The notes below the pieces were generated by a model. It was not told where the DNA came from. It did no database searches and saw only the letters and a program-made list of their open reading frames with translations. Positions 55,225-64,000 of a stretch of DNA of 64,000 bases are shown here, piece after piece; the first letter of the stretch is position 1; each line of letters opens with the position of its first letter. This DNA comes from Chaetorhynchus papuensis (taxonomy: Eukaryota; Chordata; Aves; Passeriformes; Rhipiduridae). The DNA lies in assembly GCA_013396525.1 (NCBI GenBank), contig VWYX01000253.1:842780-906779 (forward strand). The letters run 5' to 3'. A program made the position numbers and the translations under genes.

Positions 55225-56089
55225 TGTCCTGTCCACCACCTGATCCCCTTTCCCTCGTGCCCCATTCCCACCCTGTTCCAGCACTTTCTGCTGAAAGATC
55301 TGTGTGTGTGGGCTGCAGGATGGTCTGACCCAGTGGGTTCAGAGCTAACCCAACTTATCCCTGTAAAAAATGAAAACCAGCTCTTATTATGGTGGCTGTA
55401 GGAAGATAGAGAGGATTCCTCATTGCTGTTCAAAATTCCCTAATTTTTAAGCCAGGTTTTTAGCTGGTATAAATTAATTACATCCTTTGCCTACTAAATT
55501 TCCCTGCATTTTCTGCCCTGCTGCTGCAACCTGCCAACAACTCCAGGGTGACAGGGACCCAACCCAGAGAATCCAGAAAGGGGCACAGCCAATGGACAGA
55601 AAGAGCACGACCCTGCCTGAAGTCACTTTGCAAATGGAGCCTTCAGTCTTCTAATTTCCCTTTGGAAGCTCATAATGAGTAAAATATGGGATGTAGCCCA
55701 AGGAAACTGCAGCACCACCACCAAATTCTCACCACTTCCTTCACTGAGCAGCTGCATTGTGATTTATTTTCCTTGCTTCGTGCTCGATAGTTCTTGGTGA
55801 TAATCTAAATTTGTGTCGTTGGCTGAATTCTAACTAAAAAATGTTTTACATCCCCATTAAGGGAGCTGCTCCCTCACTGCAATGCAGGGCTCTCCTGGAC
55901 AGGATTCCCTGGCTGGTTTACACACAGCAGCCCTGGACAGGAGGGACAAATCTGTCACCAATCCATGACTGAGCAGCCCAAGGGTTCCGTGGTGTCGTTC
56001 TCCTCAAGGTCACCGGTTCAAAGAGAACAAAAGCTGGAAGGTGACCTTGGTACCACTGGATGGCTCTTTGACAGAGAGCACGTTTGGAT
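55225..56089. other. Noncoding stretch, no gene seen
   Basis: Mixed sequence. The part 55440-55510 is A+T-rich (GGTATAAATTAATTACATCC near 55467), as is 55800-55860 (CTAACTAAAAAATG near 55829). No gene is supported. Confidence 0.45.
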
Positions 56090-56222
56090 GGGATGTTGGG
56101 AGGAAATCCTTCCCTGGCACAGGGTGCCCAGAGCAGCTGTGGCTGCCCCTGGGTCCCTGGAAGGTTCCAAGGCCAGGCTGGACGGGGCTTGGAGCAGCCT
56201 GGGATAGGGGAAGGCGTCCCTG
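56090..56222 (+). mobile_element. CR1 LINE 3'-region fragment
   Basis: In the plus direction, 'gggatgttgggaggaaatcc', 'ttccctggcacagggtgccc', 'agagcagctgtggctgcccc', 'tgggtccctggaaggttcca', 'aggccaggctggacggggct' and 'tggagcagcctgggatagg' are classic CR1. The copy stops within the 'aaggcgtccctgg' block. Confidence 0.9.
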
Positions 56223-56880
56223 GTGTTGCAGACAGAACTTGTACAGGATGAGTTGGAAACCCAGGATGCTGTCCAAGGACAAAGCAGTCTGACCTAAATT
56301 CCTCCATGTGATGGCAGGGCCTGCAGTAATGAATTCTGTCTTATCTGCGTGATGGGGTTATGATTTGCAGACATCAAAATCCGTAATTCAGTGAATGCTG
56401 CTCTGAACCGGGGAGGGCGGCTAAATAAATAAATAAAATTTGTCAATGCAGAATAATGTGCTTGCACATGGTTAGCAAGAGCCAGACAACTGTATATCAC
56501 AGCCAAGAATAATGTCAGGTTTTGGAATCAGATAAATTGCAAATAACAATGCAGGAAGCAACTGAACCTTGAGGAATATCCGCAGCCAGGCTGGGATGAG
56601 GTGCCTGCAAAAAGCCTTTGTTTGGAAGGGAGAAATAGAGACCAATAAGACAGAGGGTAAAAAAAATGGGGAGGGAACAGCAGGGCCATAAAGCTGTGAT
56701 CAAGTGCAGGAGAGATGATAAAAGGCCGTGGACAGCCCAGGAAAAATATTAAGAAGCAATAAAATGCAGCATCAGTGGAGATAAGATGATAATTTGTTAT
56801 TCTCAGCAGAGCCATTTGTGCACTGAGGCTCTTCCTGGACTCAGAGCTGAGCTGGGTTGTGCCTCGCACCTTGGGCAGAG
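56223..56880. other. Noncoding stretch, no gene seen
   Basis: Contains an AAATAAATAAATAAAATTTG patch near 56424. The part 56730-56815 is A+T-richer, with GATAAGATGATAATTTG near 56780. No gene is supported. Confidence 0.45.
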
Positions 56881-56934
56881 ATTTCCACCCTGGGCAGGGA
56901 TTTCCACCCTGGGCAGGGATTTCCACCCTGGCAG
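56881..56934. repeat. 19-bp tandem repeat, about three copies
   Basis: ATTTCCACCCTGGGCAGGG occurs at 56881-56899 and 56900-56918, with a shortened third copy at 56919-56934. Confidence 0.9.
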
Positions 56935-58210
56935 AGCAGCAGGAACCCCCTGAGTGGGCAGTAAGGGTTTTGTGTGTGTGCTCAGGGGGAGGGAATTGAG
57001 CCCTGGCAAAGCTGCAGCCTGTCCCTGGAAGGGCTTGGAGGTGTTTGCAAACTCCTCTGGCTGCCTGGGAGCTGTGAGCTCCTGACTTTGGGGTAAATGA
57101 GAATCAGACCCACTTTTCCCAGGGAAGAATGGCTCAGCAGGGATCTGGGAGCCGGGTGCTCCATGGCAGAGGGCCAGAGGTGAATACTGATCCTCCCAGG
57201 TGAGGGCCAGCACATCCCACACCAGCCCTGGAGTCAGGAAGGGATTTGGGGGGATTTTTGGGTGCCCTGGTGCCAGCTGCTGTGGGCACACCCACTCTCC
57301 TCCCTGGGCACACGCTCCTGTGGCTCCAGGTCTCAGGATGAAGCTCAGCCACGATCACACATGAACTTCTGGCTCAGAATAAATGAAAATGTCGCTGGGC
57401 TGGGCTGACCAGAGGAGTGATGTGGGTGTGAGCACTGGGCAGGCTCACAGGGGCAGGTGGGGGCAAACCCCTGCTCTCCACAGGGCACAGCCACCCCTGG
57501 GATGTGGGAATCAGCCTGGGGGATGGAGGAACAGGGGCTGGAGAGCCTGGAAGTGCCTCTGGGATGGGGAGGGGAGGCAGCTGCATGGAGCTATCTCCCA
57601 GCTCCATCTCTGCATCCCTAAATGGCACAGACATTGTTCAGCAGTTTTCAAAGATGCTGATAACAATGATACACATCCCTGGTACTTATTAAGCTGATGG
57701 CTTTTAAACATTAAATCCCAGCTATAATTAAATTAACCGAAATTGGTTTTATTAAAAAAAAAAAAAGGGAAAAGGGATTCTAAGCACTCCCCAGCAGCAT
57801 TTAAAAGGTGAGGGAATTGCCTGCAGGCCCAAATAAGCATTGCTGCAGATTGCAGCCAGGACTAATTCGATAGCTAATGACTGAAGTTGTAGTCAGGGGA
57901 CCACAGGGGAGGGGGAGGACGAGGGAGGAGGGACAGACTTCGTCCCTGGGGAGGACTCTGTGGTGCTGTGGCTGTTTTTCCTGGAAGGGGATTCTAGGCC
58001 ATCCTCTTGCAAAGCCAAGGAATTATCTGCAGGATGACATGATCGTCCTGTTAATCAGGAAGGGATTTCTTGTTAAACGTTTCAGTTCCAGAGCCGGATG
58101 CTGCCCTGAAGCACCAGCTCTGCAGGGTGGTGCAGCCCTGGTGTGATGTCCTCAGTTTGAGAGGCTCATCAGGCCCCTCCTGCACGGGTTGGTCCTCATT
58201 CCAAGGTGTG
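56935..58210. other. Noncoding stretch, no gene seen
   Basis: Mostly G+C-rich spacer. The part 57690-57880 is A+T-rich: CTATAATTAAATTAACCG near 57722, thirteen A at 57754-57766, and ACTAATTCGATAGCTAATGAC near 57861. It could be a weak element. A minus-strand frame of 162 codons (56803-57291) includes the tandem repeat and has no domain. Confidence 0.4.
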
Positions 58211-58267
58211 TCCTGGTGACGTCCCTGGGTCCTGGTGACGTCCCTGGGTCCTGGTGACACCCTTGGG
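58211..58267. repeat. 19-bp tandem repeat, three copies
   Basis: The unit TCCTGGTGACGTCCCTGGG occurs at 58211-58229 and 58230-58248, with a diverged third copy from 58249. The first two copies each contain TGACGTC, a CRE-type core. Confidence 0.9.
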
Positions 58268-58639
58268 TGCTCAGGGTGTGGTGGGAACCTCACTCACCAT
58301 TTGGGATCTGACCTAGCAAAGATCCATGGCATTCAGGAATTCCAGGACAGAGCAGGGAAAGCTTGAGCTGTGCCTGAAGCTGAGCATCCGTGGGGGAGGG
58401 ATGTGCTCGGGGATGAGCTCCTTTAATTCCTCTGGGACATCTGTGCTGCAGCAGCCCCAGGTTTGTGACTCTGACAGGGCGAGTTCAGTCCTTGCTGGAG
58501 CAGGAAGCACCAGCGAGTGTCAGACCCTGCTCTCCAGCTCTCGGCTGAGGCTCTGAGCTCAGCACAGGCTCGTGTCAGACCCTTCTGCCACCATCCCCTC
58601 TGCAGGAACTCCTGAAAGACACAGAACATTTCTGTCCTG
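58268..58639. other. Spacer, nothing recognised
   Basis: Mixed sequence with short frames and no gene seen. Confidence 0.5.
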
Positions 58640-58905
58640 GCTTTGAAGATCTGATTAAAGCCTGTTCTGTTTTGAAGGAATTGAAGATATACTTGTTCAT
58701 TTAATAGATGGCTTCCTCTGGCTGCAGCATTCGCCCTTGTTAGGCACATCATTCAAAAATTATCTATTGTGGCTGAAAAAATAATTTCGAGACATCTGGA
58801 TTGGTGCTAATAACTGTGAGCAGCAAGGCTTTGATTTCCTTCATCCTTCATTACCGCCATGTCCCAAGCAGCAATCCTGCCTTAATGAGGGCTCGTTCCT
58901 CCTGT
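58640..58905. promoter_or_regulatory. Candidate conserved noncoding element
   Basis: Words include GATCTGATTAAAGCC near 58648, GTTCATTTAATAGATGG near 58694, CAAAAATTATCTATTGTGG near 58755, AAAAAATAATTTCGAG near 58776, GCTAATAACTG near 58807 and CATTACCGCCATG near 58849. It is complex, with no repeats. Confidence 0.4.
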
Positions 58906-59329
58906 CAGGACGTGGGTCACAGGGAGATGTGAACAACAAGAGGGCATTTTCCTGCTTTTCCTGGGTGAAGCTGTCCACTGCTGACAGCCCTGCTGGAGCA
59001 CAGCACGCTGACTCTCAGTCCTGCAGCTTTATAGCAAATCCAGCACTGACAGAGAGGGTTTTTTCCTCTCCTCCCTCTCTCTGAATTCCTTTCCCGGCTG
59101 GATGTTGGAGCCACTGCTTTTGGGGAGGGGAGGAGAGGAAGGACAGGCAGAGGGACAGACACACAGACAGACGAGGCCATCCCAGACCCCAGCCCTGTTC
59201 CAGCACAGGCTGAAGTATTTTTATTTCCCAGTGAACGTCAGGAGTGAGGAAAGCTTGGAAATCTCACCCCTGCATGCCCCGTCCCGTCTGCCTCAGACCC
59301 CGTGGGATGACTGCCCCTAATTCATCACA
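58906..59329. other. Spacer, nothing recognised
   Basis: G+C-richer sequence with short frames. ACAGACACACAGACAGACG near 59156 is a degenerate simple repeat. Confidence 0.5.
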
Positions 59330-59460
59330 AGGCAAACACTGCAAGGTTCAATCATTCGGTATTAGGAGAGCACTCTGATAGCCAGGGCACCACGTACCTG
59401 CTAATTAACAGCAGCTCTGTTTGAGCCACTGATCATTAATGGATATTTTATGTCCCAGGG
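59330..59460. promoter_or_regulatory. Candidate conserved noncoding element
   Basis: The block has CAATCATTCGGTATTAGG near 59349, GCTAATTAACAGC near 59399 and GATCATTAATGGATATTTTATG near 59430. ATTA words are dense over about 130 bp. Confidence 0.4.
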
Positions 59461-60099
59461 TGTGTTTGACAACACGGGCAAGGGAAGGATGGCTGGGCTC
59501 TGGGAAAAGGACAGGGAACACAAATCTCTGTCTCAGGGAGTGACCTCAGGTGGCTGAACCCCCCCGGATTTCTCTTTTCCCTCCCAGATTAACCTCGCTG
59601 CCCTCCCTGTGCTGAGCAGCCCAGGGCTGCTGCGGGAAGGCAGAGACAGAAAATCCTCTCTGGAGGCACAAGGTGAAAACGCTCTGAAGTCGATAAAGAT
59701 GCCCCATCTAAATCTGGAAATGTGACCCAATAAATCCAAAATGAGGGGGATTTCTGGGTTGTTTTTAATCCCTATTGAACAAGTTGATTTTGCTCCTCAG
59801 GTCTGGGGGTCTCTGCACTCCCTGGAGAGAGACACAATCCCCAGAGCTGCAGAGACCAACCTGAGCTGCAGCAACATCTGGCACTTGATTTAGCAGAAGT
59901 AAGGCAGGTTGCAGCTCAAGTCTTTGCTGTCATCTTGCTGCTCTGAAATGACTCATTTTGTCTTTCTTATCTGTCCCCTGGAAACCTGTGTCCTCACGTC
60001 TGAGTTTTATGCATTGATACGCCAGAGGGGGGAAAAAAAGAAGTAAAAAATAAAAAGATGACATCATTTCCCTACCAGCTGGGGGTTTCTCCTGTGCTC
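59461..60099. other. Noncoding stretch, no gene seen
   Basis: Mixed sequence. A purine-rich A-run patch lies at 60030-60060. Minus-strand frames up to 139 codons lack domains. Confidence 0.45.
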
Positions 60100-60350
60100 C
60101 TGACCAGTTAATGCTGTAAAGTTTATTTCCATTAGTTGCATTATTGCCTTTTATCTGCTTTTCCCCACGGCACCAACGTCCGAGAGCCAAATCTATTTTT
60201 ATGAAATTGCCCTGTAAAAAAAAAAGAAAAAAAAAGAAAAAAAAAGGGAAAAAAGAAAAATTTAAAAGGCTAGCAAGAAGAAAAGGTGATGGATTAGATC
60301 TTAAAGCATCACAACAGCTCCTTAGGCTCCTTTCTGCCATGAGCTTCATT
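60100..60350. promoter_or_regulatory. Candidate noncoding element with A-rich tract
   Basis: CAGTTAATGCTG near 60105, CATTAGTTGCATTATTGCC near 60131 and AAATCTATTTTTATG near 60189 precede an A/G tract (60216-60260). TAGATCTTAAAGC follows near 60295. The A/G tract is simple sequence, and the flanks are complex. Confidence 0.3.
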
Positions 60351-62279
60351 TCACAATGTTTTGTTCCTTTGTCCCCTGGGAGGCTTTTGTTACAGCTCCC
60401 ACCTAATTCTGTGTTGGGTGTGAGGTTCTTGGAGTGCCCTTTGCAGAGGAGGCACTGCAGAACTCCCCGAGGCCAGGGCAGAGCTGTCCCTGGGATCCCT
60501 GAGCCCCTGGGATTGTCCAGCCTGGGGAAGAGGAGCTTTGGGGTGCCCTGACTGTGGATCCCAGCCTGAACCCCTTTGGCAGTGGGTGCCAGAACTGGGG
60601 GCTCAGCTCTGTCCTGGGGGTCGTGCCCAGAGGCTGGGAGGGGTTTGATCCAAAGAGCTGTGGTTTAATCTGGAATTAATGCTCCTTGCAGAGGTGTCCA
60701 GCACGGAACAGCTCCCAGCCACAAACCAGGCCCAGCCTTCCCTCCCTGCCCCTGCCAAGTCCTGCTCCCTTTGGAGCCTTGTCCTGGACCAGGAGCATCC
60801 CTGGGGCTCCAAAGGGGCATCCTGAGCCCGGACTGGGTCTGTGAGGCAGAGGATCCACCTGGGATGTGTCCAGCCTGGCTCTCCAGGCCCTGTGTCCATC
60901 CCCATTCCATGTCCTTCTGCTGCCTTGGCTCCAGAACAGCATCAGGGGATATTTTTATATAAAATTATCTATGCCAAGGGCTCAAGTCCTTCACTTGTTC
61001 AGAGCTGATTTATTGCATTCCTTGGCAATCTTGGAGCTGTTCAGTGCTGCCTCTCAGCCCTGTTTGTGCATTTTAAAACAGAGAGGGAGGCACTTTGCTA
61101 ATCCGCTGTGCAGCCTGGTGAAAACTTTCAGCTTTCCCTGGAAACTGCAGCTTCGTGTTCTGCTTGGAGCTCCCGAGTTCCCCATGAAATTATGATGATT
61201 CCTTTTGAAACCCAAGGAGCTTTAAATTCCAAATGTACCTGGCTCTCCTCCCTCCTCGCTGGGGCGTGTGGCTGCTGCAGAGGTGACTTTGGGCAGCGCT
61301 GGGAGATGTGGGAATGCAGCTTTTCCTCCCAGAGGGATGAAATCACCCCTGGCTCCTCCTCGGGGCTCTCCAGAGTGGGGGTCAGGAGCGGGGGAAGCAG
61401 AGGGAACAGGCTGAGGCTCAGAGTTAGTTAGAGCTGAAAGCTGGCACTGACATTTGGCCTTGTTGGGGAGCTTCAGAGGAGGGACTCGGAAAGGACAGGG
61501 AGAAAGCCACCTTCGGTCCTTTTTCAAGCAGGATAAAAATGCCTTAAAGACACCATTAAGGAAAGAGCTATTGATGATAAAGGGCAATGAAGCTGTGGCT
61601 GACTCTTTATTCAGCTGCAGGACTCCTGAGCCAGGAGAACTAACGAAGCTGGGGCTGTGTTTGAGCTGCTCTGTTTCATGTGGGAGGGCTGGGCTGGTGT
61701 GGGGTGGGGATGGAGAGCCCAGTCCCACGTTCCAGCCTCGGCAAAGGGGTCAATTCTATGGGGAGGGGGTGCTCTGACCACCCCCCAGCACGTCCACACA
61801 ATCACACTATCAGTCCTGGCACTCCCAGCCCACTTAACAACGGAGACAGAAGTTCAGCCAGGCATATTAACCCCTTAATTAATAATTGTGATTATTAATC
61901 CTCCACTCCGCTGCTGGTCCCCATGAAGCTTCTGCTGGCAGTGATGGAGCAGCAGGGACCGTCAGTGGAGCTGGGGCTGGGCAGTGCTGGGAGGTGGCAG
62001 GTGCACTTTTGGGGTGTCCCCTCCTTTAGCAACACCCTTAAAATCAGTTTGACTCCGTGGTTCCTCCTCAGGGCCTGGTTCCTGGCTCCCACGGAAGGAG
62101 CACAGACCCCAGCTCCTGCCCGGCCTTTCGGGGAGCAAAGGCAGCTGGAAGGGTCTCTGTGATTCCCTGAGGGGGAAAGGAGAAGGTCTCTGCCAGCCAG
62201 GTAAAAGCTCTGCAGGGGAACTGCAGAAGGCCCTGTGCTCAGAAGGGGTCACGGCGAGCAGGGGAACCCTCTCATCACT
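60351..62279. other. Noncoding stretch, no gene seen
   Basis: Mostly G+C-rich. 'attgtccagcctggggaag' near 60513 faintly resembles an internal CR1 region but is too short to call. The parts 60940-60975 and 61860-61905 (CCTTAATTAATAATTGTG near 61873) are small A+T islands. Overlapping frames on both strands show no domain. Confidence 0.4.
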
Positions 62280-62484
62280 AGAGGGACACCAAAAAATGAA
62301 AGACCCCGAAAAATGACACCCTGTGCAGCATCCAGCGAAAATACAACGTACAAATTCTAGATGAACGATGTCATCATTGATGTGGCTCATGACCTTTAGT
62401 TGCTTTTGGATTTTTGGGTGCTCTGGAGGATAACTTGATCCCCTGGATGTGACAAAAGCGGAGCATTTCCTCTTGCAAAGGCTC
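62280..62484. promoter_or_regulatory. Candidate conserved noncoding element
   Basis: This is a complex block with ACCAAAAAATGAAAG near 62288, CAACGTACAAATTCTAG near 62344, GATGTCATCATTGATG near 62367 and GACCTTTAGTTGC near 62391. No repeat is seen. Confidence 0.35.
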
Positions 62485-62606
62485 CAGCTGTTTCCTGCCG
62501 CACTCCTCTGCATCAGGACGACACACTCTGTTCTCTGAAACAAGTCAAATCGAGTTGAGCCAAACCTTGTCATCCAGCTGGAATTCAGCTGGCTGCTCCT
62601 CAGCTG
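62485..62606. promoter_or_regulatory. Cluster of four CAGCTG E-boxes
   Basis: CAGCTG occurs at 62485-62490, 62575-62580, 62586-62591 and 62601-62606. The middle pair forms a perfect inverted repeat CCAGCTG-GAATT-CAGCTGG (62574-62592). CAGCTG is the core bound by class II bHLH dimers (for example MyoD or ASCL1 families). Binding is inferred. Confidence 0.45.
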
Positions 62607-63079
62607 GAGTCCTGGGGCAAGAGTCAAAGGAGAACAAGAATATTGCAGCTTTGAGGGAGCCACTGAAGCTCAGGAGGGCTGGGGCGGCCAGCACGGGCTG
62701 TCAGCACAGCACAGCTCAGGGTCCTGTTGGGGACTGGAGCTGATGGCACCAGGAGCCCTCAGGGTGCTCAGGAGCTGCTCCCTGCAGAGCAGGACGCTGT
62801 CAGTTCGTATTTGCCATCACACCCTCCATACCAGTGGGATTTCAGCTGCACTCCGGCCCTGTGCAGGATTTTTTTGAGATAGACCTTTTCCACCTCACAT
62901 TCCCTGATAAGGGCTTCTCTTCAAGCTGTCAAGGCTTTGCTTCTCCGGCACTGGGAGGTGGAGAGGGTTTGGCTGGAGCTGTCCCTGGTCATGCACAGGG
63001 AGCTGCAGTTTCTGGTGCAGAACCAGCAAAACTCATCCCCACAATCTCCTCCTCTGCTCTCGGGAGACCCAGCAGCCAC
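62607..63079. other. G+C-rich spacer
   Basis: Short frames without domains, and no transposon seen. Confidence 0.5.
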
Positions 63080-63725
63080 AGCTCCTCAGAACCTTGAATT
63101 GTAAATGCAAATCCCCACCAAAACTGCATTTCCGTGCTGCATCTTTCATCTTTTATGTAACTCTCAGCTTCTGTCCACTCAGAAACTCCTGGGCTCTTCC
63201 ATGCACTAACAGCAGAGAAAATCAAGGCAACAATAAAGGAGAAGCATTATTGTCTCTAAAAGGACAGTCAGAAAAGAGTCACCAGTACTCCTCTTCTCAA
63301 AGTCTTAAAAAATCCAGTAAAACACAGGGACTGTTTCTACAAACTTCGTGCTGTTCCCCCACTGGAGTGCTCTGGGTAACCGTAAATATATATTTATATA
63401 CCTGATCATTGAGCTGGATTTGGGATTGGCCACAATGTATAATTCAGTAAATAACCTTGAGCATAAAAATGAGATTCTCCTCCAGAAAACTCTTTAATCT
63501 CCCTTGTTTTTATGGATCAGCAAAGGTGTCAGAAGTTTGACACTCCAGATAATTGAGCTCTTGCATTTAGAGCACAGCCTCCAAGTAGTGGCAACTTTGC
63601 TTTGAAAGAGTCTCTCTAAACTTTGGGTTGACAATTAGCATTTCAAAAGCCTGCAGCTCTGTAGCTGCCATCCCCTAATACACAGTGTGAATCAAATGTA
63701 AAGATTAATAGCACAGCACTAAAAA
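63080..63725. promoter_or_regulatory. Cluster of candidate conserved noncoding elements
   Basis: Complex A+T-rich sequence with an exact octamer ATGCAAAT at 63105-63112. It also has CAACAATAAAGG near 63229, GTAAATATATATTTATATACC near 63382, GTATAATTCAGTAAATAACC near 63437, GATAATTGAGC near 63548, GACAATTAGCATTTC near 63630 and AAGATTAATAGC near 63700. No repeat family is seen. Confidence 0.4.
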
Positions 63726-64000
63726 CAGCCATAAACTCTCCCTGCCTTGGAAGTGCTCCTGGCACCTCCCTAATAGATGGAAATCTGGAGCTGTGTATCC
63801 GTGAGGCATCTGCCACTCCTCACGAGGGGTGACAGGACGGGGACATTGCCTGGAGCTGATTCCGGCCCAGGGAAGGGCAGTGGGACACAAACCCAGCTGC
63901 TCCCAGAACTTCCCCTTCACAAGGTGGGTGCCTGTGGGTGTGGATGGTGAAAGGGCAGCTCTGGTTTGGAGAGCAAATGTTCCCTTCCATGCCCAGGGCA
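63726..64000. other. Spacer at window end
   Basis: Mixed G+C-rich sequence. A 71-codon minus-strand frame (63705-63920) has no domain. No feature is recognised up to the end. Confidence 0.5.

Noticed and set aside
60508..60560. Possible internal CR1 fragment ('gtccagcctggggaagagg')
   Set aside because: The match is too short and isolated, with no neighbouring CR1 blocks in order.

Overview
This window looks like noncoding DNA from a bird genome, probably a passerine. The main evidence is about eighteen short, 3'-end-only fragments of the avian CR1 LINE on both strands. Alu, L1, MIR and LTR elements are not visible. The DNA is compact, there is a GC-rich assembly gap at 25273-25760, and there are many short minisatellites. 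I found no protein-coding exon, tRNA, rRNA, snRNA or known microRNA that I could support. The long open frames, up to about 220 codons, lie in GC-rich DNA. They often overlap an open frame on the other strand and show no recognisable domain.

The window alternates between two textures. One is G+C-rich, repeat-like spacer with CR1 tails, CCTGG-rich sequence and tandem repeats. The other is A+T-rich, high-complexity blocks of 100-700 bp packed with homeodomain-type (TAATTA, ATTA), POU octamer (ATGCAAAT), SOX-type (ATTGTT/AACAAT) and GATA-like words. These blocks resemble the conserved noncoding elements of a vertebrate developmental regulatory domain. They are candidates only, because conservation cannot be tested from one sequence.

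Region by region: 1-12 kb holds scattered candidate elements, a CR1 tail expanded into a minisatellite (2.9 kb), and spacer. 12-20 kb is rich in candidate elements (12.3, 14.0-14.7, 16.0-16.5, 17.4, 18.5 and 19.6-20.0 kb). 21-27.6 kb holds two or three CTCF-like sites, a CpG island broken by the 488-base gap, a G-quadruplex-prone second CpG-rich patch, and dense A+T-rich elements around both. 29-36 kb holds elements at 29.1, 30.6-31.4, 32.5-33.2, 33.8-34.1 and 35.2-35.5 kb, the last one CpG-rich. 32-46 kb is the CR1-rich part (nine fragments) interleaved with elements at 39.9, 41.0, 43.8, 44.7, 45.3 and 46.1 kb. 46-64 kb has a duplicated TATATC microsatellite cassette with nested alternative hairpins beside it, several minisatellites, and elements at 47.6, 49.6, 54.8, 58.7, 59.4, 60.2, 62.4 and 63.1-63.7 kb, including an E-box cluster near 62.5 kb.

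No genes are seen working together here. The simplest reading is an intergenic or intronic regulatory landscape of a developmental gene outside the window or hidden in the gap. Nothing in the sequence alone shows a new biological system. The best leads are the gap-broken CpG island, the overlapping hairpins at 53.25 kb, the E-box cluster, the POU octamer excess and the duplicated microsatellite cassette.
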